Notes under the pieces: generated by a model | The model's database searches: none | What the model saw: the letters and a program-made list of their open reading frames with translations, nothing else | Told to the model about the DNA's origin: nothing | Shown here: in pieces, positions 56,072-64,000 of the stretch | Numbering within the stretch: position 1 is the stretch's first letter | Layout: each line of letters begins with the position of its first letter | Program-made: the position numbers and the translations under genes | Assembly: GCA_027475525.1 (NCBI GenBank) | Contig: JAMWFC010000115.1 | Location: 1,116,001 to 1,180,000 of the forward strand | Direction: 5' to 3' | Source: Macrolepiota albuminosa | Taxonomy: Eukaryota; Basidiomycota; Agaricomycetes; Agaricales; Agaricaceae | DNA length: 64,000 bases

Positions 56072-58537
56072 ATGACAGCTGCATCGGGCTCGGGAGCGGG
56101 ATCTCATCTCCCGACCCCAGTGCTGGTCTTGTCGGGCGTTTCAACTCTTGTAGCAGTCGTGGTTTCTGCAACATCAATATACTTGCATTTGAAGAATTAC
56201 AGGCAGCCAATGTTGCAACGGTGTGTACGATATGTCTGTCACGGCACAAAGCGTTCTTGATTCACTTTACGTTCGTCGACTCCAGAATGGTTGTTCGAAT
56301 CATGGTCATGGTCCCAATATATGCCATTTCATCGCTTATTGCTTTGTTTTCACTGGAAGCCGCGTTTGTAATTGATGCTTTTCGCGACATCTATGAAGTA
56401 AGCGTATTCATCTGGCCTTTGAAGGCTACCTTAACAACTGTAACCGTTCTCAGGCTTTCGTCATTTACTGCTTCTTCGTTTTGCTTCTATCATACCTAGG
56501 TGGCGAGCGATCTCTTCTCATTCTCCTCCACGGCCGCCCTCCCAAAACGCCAGTTTTTCCAACCAGTCTATTTACTCGTGAGATTGATGTTAGTGACCCG
56601 TACACGTTTCTTTTTCTAAAGCGTGGAATTCTGCGTGTGTCTCAAAGTTCATCGCTCAGGCTGATTTTGAGGTTAATCATTTGTTTCATCAGAGTACGTA
56701 CAAGTCAAACCAGTTTTGGCCATCGTCACAGTCGTGTTGAAGGCCTCGGGAAAATTCAACGAGGGAGATTTTCGCGCGAATTCCGGATATCTCTACGTCA
56801 GCATTATTTATAACGCGAGTATCTGTCTGAGCCTGTATTGCTTAGCAGTCTTCTGGTTATGCGTCAATGACGATCTGAAGCCTTTCCGGTTTGTTCTCCG
56901 CTTGTTTTTCAACCACATTTCTTATAAAGTCGTTCAGACCAGTTCCCAAGTTTCTCTGTGTCAAGGGCATTCTATTCTTTTCATTCTGGCAGTCTATTGG
57001 AATTTCTGTTCTCGTTGCGGCGAGAGTTATCAGGAAACTTGGACCATACACCGACGCTGAGCATATCTCACTCGGTCTTACCGATACCCTTATCTGTCTA
57101 GAGATGCCTATTTTTGCTTTTGCCCATATGTACGCCTTCTCACACATGGACTACATCGACCACAGCCTTTCGTATGTCGCTCGTATGCCAATGTATCATT
57201 CTTTCCGTGATGCGTTTGGGCTTCTTGATGTCATTGAAGATACGAAAGCTACGTTGCGTGGCGAAGGAATGGACTATCGCCAATTCGAACCCGCTGAAGG
57301 TGTTATGCATCAGGGCGTAGGACGTGACAGACGAATTCGCGCCGGGCTCCGATATAGTAAGGGCGGCCAGAGAAAATACTGGCTTCCTCAGCAGAGTGGA
57401 GGAAGTCAGGCCCCTGGCCGGTTTCGACGGGGTGTTAATGAGGCTATATCAAAGATTGCCGGTCATGATCATGTCGAGGATGACGTCCACGCCCCAATCT
57501 TTGAAGCCGAAGCCGACAATGTTGTTCATTTGGCTCCGGACCTTCGAGACTCCGACGAGAATCTGGATATCTGGCATAGTGATACACATACCGCTGAACA
57601 CGGCTATGAATTTCCCTTTGGTGATTTAGATGAAGGCGACGAAGAACTTTTTGCCCAAAGCAAAAAGTTTTTGTTTGGGGATTATAATTACCCTGTCGTT
57701 GATGTTAGTTCCGAGAATGCACGGATCGATATGTGGGACGAGGAGGAGAGGGTTCTGAGGGATGAACGAGGAGCTTGGTTTTCCCCAATTCGCGGTGCTA
57801 AAGGCTTAGCTGCCCTGAAAGGGAGGGACGGTCCTGTATGGCAGGGGTATGGCGCACTGGGCTCGACAGACCCTGGTACAAGGGGAAGTTATCACGACTC
57901 TGCTTCATCTGATGGCCATGATCATCTTCAAGGTACGACTACGAAGTGGACTAAACGACGAAGCCGAGACCCTCGGTCTGAGTCATCTACACCTCGTTCC
58001 CAATCCCCTCAACATCGCAATCAACCAACGTCTCATGTAGGAGCATCATCTTCGCAGTCGCCAGCTGGAAGCAATACTGCCACCTCCAGGATCCGTTCTC
58101 AGCCCATGGTTTCCAGCTCGCGCACTAACTCTCGTTCAGGACCTTCCAACCCACAAATATTGCCACCTGACGCGGTGGATTTAATAGTTGAAGACAATGA
58201 CGCTGCTCAAGACGAAAATGTGCGAGAGCGAAAAAAAGGCGAACCTGCGGTCCGAGGAGCAGGGCTGCGGAAGGTGTACAAACGAGGTTCCGTTACACAT
58301 ACGGACGGGACGAGGGAAAAAGGAGAAATCGAAGTCAGAGAACCATATGGCAAAGATCGGGTAAAAGCAGGGGAGAACCTGCTTGATGCAACTGTAACGG
58401 AGGATGCTGATGATCTAGGCAGAGATACTGATAGTAGTCAAGTTCCAGACACAGGTGTCATCGCAAGAGCGGGCACACCCCCTATTCATGCCCGCGTGTT
58501 GATTCATGAATATGATGATGATAATCCTTGGGCTTAA
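56072..58537 (+). CDS. TMEM184 / organic solute transporter alpha family membrane protein, 745 aa
   Basis: Five exons, 56072-56220, 56286-56397, 56454-56634, 56693-56888 and 56938-58537, sum 2238 nt in frame. Seven hydrophobic segments fill the first 300 or so residues. Family landmarks are YVVR-type start of TM2 (MVVRIMVMVPIYAISSLIAL), EAFVIYCFFVLLLSYLGGE, FLKRGILQYVQVKPVLAIVT, FFSFWQSIGISVLV, and ICLEMPIFAFAHMYAF. A long hydrophilic cytoplasmic tail follows, acidic then Ser/Arg-rich. Fungal members localise to internal membranes. The family relates to Ost-alpha and the plant LAZARUS1 protein, but the transported substrate in fungi is not established. Confidence 0.9.
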
Positions 58538-58728
58538 TCCACGATGGGTATTGTCTTCTATAATTGTAGTATAGGAGTGCCTATTAAATCATTTCAATCT
58601 CTTCGATGTGAAAATCTAGGTTCCAGCAGAGAGCCGCATATGAATCGCGTATAGAAGCTATCGTGCGACTATTTTTTTGCTTAAAGTTAATCAACATGAG
58701 TCGGTCATTTGTTGATTCTTATCGACTA

Positions 58729-59527
58729 TCAGAGCTTCGCCAGAATTGCATCTGCGCCAGACACGGTAACACCTGGAGCTGGTTCGACCTGACAACAATG
58801 GGATTAGTGCGACTAGCGTACATGGTCATCCCCTTGAAAGAATCTACCTCTATGTATGTGATTATAAGATCATCAACGATGATGGCGTAGCGAGCGGTAC
58901 GGGTAAATCCAGGAGTCTGAATCGCCAGTTCCGATCCCAAGGATTTAGTCCATTCAGCTCCAGTGTCAGACAAGGCTAAGATCTGAAATTCTAACGTGAG
59001 GTTCCGACTACTGGCTGAGACTGATCTTGTTTGGTGTGATCAAATTGCCTACCTTGTCTTTCAATCCTTCAACTCTGGCCCACCCGTTCATGACGAACGC
59101 GTCGTTGGCCGCCAGAACAGCAATTACGTCTACGCCCTTTGCCTTGAACTCATCGTACTTCTCAAGGTAGGGTGGCAGGTGTTTAGCATGGCAAGTGGGC
59201 TACAGAGAAGGCAATTGCAGGTCTAATAAAAACATTTTTATTTTTAAAGAACGTACTGTGAAGGCACCAGGAACGGAAAACAAGACGACTTTCTTGCCTT
59301 TCCACTCTTCTGTCGAGAGCTTGATTGCTGATGAGATCACAATTGATAAATTTCTTGCAACCTATCTAATGATCACTTACGAATTCCGCAAGCAAGCTGA
59401 TTACGCATGTTCTAGTATTCACATTTTTGAAAACGTAATAACTCACTTTGTCATCGAGTTCAGGACTATAAGGGATATAAGTGAACGTTCCCTGGGGAAG
59501 CTTGTGACCAATCTTGACCGATGGCAT
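58729..59527 (-). CDS. Type-II (Prx5/AHP1-like) peroxiredoxin
   Basis: Exon 1 (59527-59447) encodes MPSVKIGHKLPQGTFTYIPY. Later exons give LSTEEWKGKKVVLFSVPGAF and, across a 57-bp intron, T joined to PTCHAKHLPPYLEKYDEFKA, placing the peroxidatic Cys in the PTC motif. Next come KGVDVIAVLAANDAFVMNGW, ILALSDTGAEWTKSLG, TARYAIIVDDLIITYIE and the C-terminus VEPAPGVTVSGADAILAKL. All catalytic residues of the family are present. It reduces hydrogen peroxide and organic peroxides using thioredoxin. Small introns interrupt the gene, and the 3' end faces that of the TMEM184 gene. Confidence 0.9.
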
Positions 59528-60747
59528 GTTAGCTGATTGTGATAGAAAGAGATCGCTCACGAAGTCCTCGAGATAATCAACCTGACAGATGGCGACCGTT
59601 CTGAGCTGCACGTGGTTAGATGATGTTCGGTATGGTCACTGACAATAGCTGACAATCTCAAGGGCGCTCAACCCCTGAGCCTCGCGACAATATTCAGCAT
59701 CAAATCTGTCTAGAAGTGCTCTGTTCATATGCCTAATAATAACATGGTGGAGACTGATGAGGTATTGTTTTGATAAATCTTTCAGCTGGATACTATTTAC
59801 GGTTATTAAAGGGCCTTTGCGAGTCTCATCAAGAAGGGAGACGATCAAGGAAGCTGTCAGCAGAGGCGATTTGTTGCTTCCTCCAGGCAACAAGTCTGAA
59901 AGTCCACGGGAAAATCGGGAGCATCAAGTTCTATTGCGAGAAAAAATTTCACAAAATCTCGGATAAGTTGAATCTCATGGCCAACGTGGCCGAGGTCGTG
60001 CCATTACTCCCAGCTGAGTAACGTCAGAGAGAGTTTGTTTGCAATCAAATTGAACCATAGTGGTTGAAACGCAGAATATCGAGAATCCACTCTCTGCTTT
60101 GGTTATTCTTATTTGGTTATCTCCTATCTCCACAAGTTTTGAATACGAAAGTTCGACAGTACTGTCATTGTCAACGTCGAGCTCAGGCTCCAAGCCTTAC
60201 CTTTAGGGTCACTGGTAGAACCTGGGAGATCAACGAAACTATAGCAACCTCAGCCAAGAGCAATCAATCCGACCAAACCCGGCGACCGCAGGTCTGGATT
60301 AACTGCCGACCAACAAGGATCTTGGTTAATGTAAAGGGCCTGTATCACTGGATTCTGCTGGTTATTGAACCCATCATATCTATTGGAGTATGGACCGCAT
60401 TTATCCGCATCTTTTTGGACTGGTGGATCAAACCTGCCAGAAAGGATTTCCCCATCATTCGCTCGTTTTCCAAACGTTGGCTCGCGTGCGCCCCTTTCAG
60501 ATCACGAGCTGATGATATATGAATCCACTTATATACGTATTACACGAGCAACTGATTCTCCTGTAGCTACATCAGAGGACCCCTCCGGGTACTGAACAAT
60601 GTGGGTCCACTACGGATTTTCACTGCCATTTACTGAAGCCATACATACACCTAGGTCTCGTTCACGAAATTCTATGTAAGTTGGTCGGAAGTCTCTGGTG
60701 TGAAAGGATACACCAATGTATTCTACCGTTTAGAGCATCAAAATGCT
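59528..60747. other. No confident gene
   Basis: Open frames at 59636-59893 (minus) and 60064-60522 (plus) show no family feature. The plus-strand frame has a hydrophobic stretch, but its surroundings are full of stops. Confidence 0.45.
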
Positions 60748-61108
60748 TGGGTTCAGTTTGTGTTGTCGTGACTTCAAATGCGGAGCAGTATCGCATGGTC
60801 GATGTTAGTGGTGCTCCCAGTGGTTTAGCTATTCGTGAACGGCTATTATCAAAGGTTCGATACCAAATCTACATATGGTGAAGTTAAATTCATAAGTACC
60901 CACAGCTCTGTATACCTGACGAAAATCAATCGAGTTTCTCTATATTCCCGACAGAGATAGGATCGTATGCCATTGGCAGTGCCCTCTCAGACTCGCGGCT
61001 TTTGGAACTGTGTCGTGACTATGGCGATCCCTCTGGCTCCTTGAAGTTCTTCATATCACCTTACCCAGACCGACCTGCATCTCAAAATGCAGGCTATGCA
61101 CCGGTATA
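60748..61108 (+). pseudogene. Orphan Ras-binding-type domain, resembling Ste11/Byr2 MAPKKK
   Basis: Two exon-like pieces join in frame (AAG to CTC across GTTCGA...CCACAG): EQYRMVDVSGAPSGLAIRER then LLSKLCIPDENQSSFSIFPT, followed by EIGSYAIGSALSDSRLLELC and SGSLKFFIS. This has the ubiquitin-like RBD pattern I associate with the N-terminal half of fungal Ste11 kinases. I find no SAM domain before it and no kinase domain after it, so it is probably a fragment left by a duplication. An unnoticed intron-rich gene remains possible. Confidence 0.45.
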
Positions 61109-63847
61109 ATCGTTGATTCTTCCAGTCACATCGCAATTAATATCCGTTCATAGCCATATTATTATGCAGGCCGAGGCTATTGATGTTTTACCCATGAACA
61201 TTTTTTGACGATTTAATTACATATCCAGATACGATCCGACCTCGAAACATTACTGTAGCTCAACGTCACTACATCTCCAAAGGAACAAATTAAGGCCCTA
61301 AAGGTATTAGTTCCTGGGCATGTATGATTGAAGGTGAATGCATAAGTTAGCCCTCGAAGCACGTGCAAGTTTCATCTTGTATATCATTCCATTCGACTCT
61401 TCTGTTGGCCATCCGTCAGTCACCCTAGCTCTGGCAGTACCTCGTCCTGAAGTACCCCTTAGGGCCTCCTCTTGTCTTCGGCTCTCTCAGGGATTTGTTG
61501 AAACGCCAGAAAGCCTAATCTTTGTTGTCGTTTTCAAATGACGTTTGCTCACTCCATGATCAGTGCAAATGGTTTCTTTGAGGATGAGGATGGGATACAA
61601 TACTTGCAGTCAATGCTAATATCGTTGCGGATCATCCGGGAGTAGGCCCGACAATCATGCGACGCAAGGCTGTGCAAGAGAGGGCTCACCTTTATTTAGC
61701 AAAGACAGTGCGTGGATGTCGGCTTGTGCTTCCATAGGTCTCTCGCTATCGTTGCTGAACGCTGAGGATGCATTGGTTCGATGATTAACATCATAATTTT
61801 TCTAGGTGCTACATACAAGCAACGAGTATGGGAGCTTGGAAATTTGTGAACCTGGATCGACTCGGGTCGCCAAGGGCAACCATCGACTTGTCCCGCTTGC
61901 AATACATCGACCCTGGCTAGAAGCGCTTGATGGTTGACAATCAAGCCAACTTTCGTAGTGGCTTGACGTTTTCATGGTTTCCCACTTACTGCGGAGCAGT
62001 TATACATACGTGTTTCACTTAATTCTAATTTGGTGCAACACGACCTGGAAGTCGTACCGACGTCGTCTGTCAATGATACTTCCGTCACTACTAAACGTTG
62101 CATGTGCGTTTCCTCGGTCTTGGCGGCAGCACGCCACGAAGGTGATCAAATTACCAATCAAAAGTTGTTGATAATCATCACGATTTACAGTCGACGGCGG
62201 TCCAAGCCATCCAGGGATGCGCGAATAAATAAAGTCCTTAAGTTCAAGTCATTTCCAACGCTCATCATTCCATAAGCACACTTCTCCAGAGAAATTAATC
62301 AGACATCTCTGTACCAGGAATGCAGAAAAGATACTCTGACCAAGACGCAATCACCGCAAGTACCAAATAATCATTCGAAGATGTTATCAAAATGCGCTAG
62401 AAAGGGATAACAACTTACACTCCTGAGCTGCGAAGGGACAGTAGGCTCACATGCAGGAGATAATCGCGGATCGGTGGCTGCTGATTTCAGTCCCCCAACG
62501 TTTAATTTATTGGTGTTCACAAGACCCGCTGCACTTTCGTTGGCTCAATATGTTCGCTTGCACGGCAGCTACATTCAAAACCCATCATCATTCATTGATC
62601 CTCAACAAGGGTGCAAGATTCGTTATTACTGGCTCGGGTCTCAGGCGGTAAGCCGAGCCAAGACGAGCCTGTTGAGGTCGGGCCGAGATTATGAGGCAGC
62701 CTGAAAGCTTCGCTTGAACTTATGCAAGGTCCCGCTGGCTGGGCTGGGGCTTCTGGGGTATCAAAGTTTGTGCAAATCAGAGATTAGTGTGTACCGCCTG
62801 AAATTGAATATTAGAGGCCGGAATACGGTAAAAGTAAGTTGCTGAGTTGAATTCATATGATCATCAATCAGCTACAAAGGAATGGTACCTTGGCAATATC
62901 TAAATTGTCAAAATCCTCAGCTTGGAGACTGAGATTGTCAGAGGAAACTGTAAATAGTAGTTGAAGAGGAGAAAGAGAAGCTGTGGCGTTCATGACTTGA
63001 GACGACAACATCGAGATTGTCCATGATGCATGACGGCTGAAGCCATGTCATCTGTTCTTCCAGAACGTGACGGAAAAACGTCATGTTCTAGAAACATAAT
63101 AGTTGATCGAAGTAAATGGCATCTTCCGTATACGTTGTGGTGATTTGAAGCACACAACTCCTACTTCCGTACATGCGGAAAATTCTCTCCTCAGGTGAGG
63201 AACCGGACTATTTTGAACAAATGACCGAACCTTCCAGTTTCTTACCCATCAACAGGAAAACAAAGGGATATGATCTTCTGCAAGTGAGAAGCGTACAGAT
63301 GCTTCAACCGCATGGGACGAGCTGTCCAGCGGTTGATTAGATTGCTTTATATACAAATCGAGAATACGCGGATGGTGTGCTCACGAATAATATTCCTCCA
63401 TAAGAACGGGAAAGATATCTTTGAGACGGCCGATCTGCAGTGTTAATGCATGGTCCAGATGCACTTTTATAGAAATTTTGAGCGTAACACCTCAAATTAA
63501 GGAAGAAGCGAACCAACTCGGACGTCACTGAAGCTGAATCCTGTATGGAGGACAAAAAAGTACTGCACAGTAAAATCAAAGAGGGAAAAGGGAAATAAAC
63601 CTTCATCGAGTGGTTAGCAATCTTTTTTCTAGCAGTTTACGGTTACCGTGATTTCCGACCTGTCCTAATCAAGCCGACTCGTATGAGAATCCCCAGAAGA
63701 CGATCTAGTCTTGAGTAGGATCACTTATGCCATCAACTGGTATTATATAGTGCTGGTATGAGTATGAAAGATTGATAAAAATAAAAGTCCGTGGGTGAGG
63801 TTACATAATATCTATTTGAATTCCTTTCTTCTGGCATTCAAACCACG
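61109..63847. other. No confident gene over 2.7 kb
   Basis: Short frames only. One at 62474-62704 (plus; FSPPTFNLLVFTRPAALSLA and IQNPSSFIDPQQGCKIRYYW) reads like protein but matches nothing I recognise. The right end is presumably the promoter of the gene at 63848, with AT-rich TAAAAATAAAAG near 63776. Confidence 0.45.
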
Positions 63848-64000
63848 ATGTCCACTTTCTACCAACGCCTTCCCACCTTCGACGGCGACGAGCCTTCACC
63901 AGAGTATGAGCATGAGCTAGAAGATGCGCGCCCTCGTCCGCCAACTTTTCCTATAGACCCACGCTTCGAACAACCAACTCCCTCACCATGGGCCCGAGCA
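63848..64000 (+). CDS. N-terminus of an unrecognised protein, cut by the window edge
   Basis: An ATG at 63848 opens MSTFYQRLPTFDGDEPSPEY, followed by an acidic, Pro-rich stretch that is still open at the window end (51 codons). The context CACGATGTC is reasonable for a fungal start. No domain is visible yet. Confidence 0.55.
   Translation, partial: MSTFYQRLPTFDGDEPSPEYEHELEDARPRPPTFPIDPRFEQPTPSPWARA

Overview
The window looks like a chromosome segment of an Agaricomycete (mushroom-forming basidiomycete). The evidence is intron-dense genes with GT-AG introns of about 40-70 bp, fungal chromodomain Ty3/Gypsy elements, a pol II-type U2 snRNA, and protein families common in that group (SDR, P450, TMEM184/Ost-alpha, type-II peroxiredoxin, A1 peptidase). 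I cannot name the species.

Layout. (1) 1-24,632 is a nest of three Ty3/Gypsy families, called here TE1 (oldest), TE2 and TE3. TE2 (about 11 kb, with a third ORF after integrase) inserted into the TE1 integrase gene. TE3 (6.06 kb) inserted into TE2 pol. A second TE3 copy interrupts TE1. Target-site duplications and reading frames can still be matched, but the halves of TE1 and TE2 now lie on opposite strands. This fits an inversion between two opposed TE3 copies, or an assembly misjoin across TE3. (2) 25,041-28,461 holds a decayed Cys-rich gene split by a 933-bp LTR-like insertion; a second copy of that insertion lies in opposite orientation at 28,635-29,487. (3) 29,488-35,195 has no recognisable gene; its middle is very AT-rich, with minisatellites and a relic LTR. 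(4) 35,196-64,000 is ordinary gene space: an F-box-like conserved protein, a second conserved fungal protein, an SDR, a P450 with a duplicated 5' end, a four-TM protein, U2 snRNA, a decayed A1 aspartic peptidase, tRNA-Gly(GCC), a TMEM184/Ost-alpha protein, a type-II peroxiredoxin, an orphan Ras-binding-domain fragment, and the start of an unrecognised gene at the right edge.

Two patterns run through the window. Nearly all premature stops in the TEs and the Cys-rich gene could arise by one C-to-T change, mostly CGA to TGA, and TE3 LTR differences are CpG transitions; this suggests deamination of methylated CpG. Also, six unrelated places carry head-to-tail duplications with a period of exactly 77 bp, which looks like a de Bruijn-graph (k=77) assembly signature rather than biology.

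The most original biology is the TE2 third ORF (about 960 codons, env position, no membrane features), the 11-nt self-complementarity in TE3 that predicts Tf1-type self-priming, and the nest whose history can be ordered.
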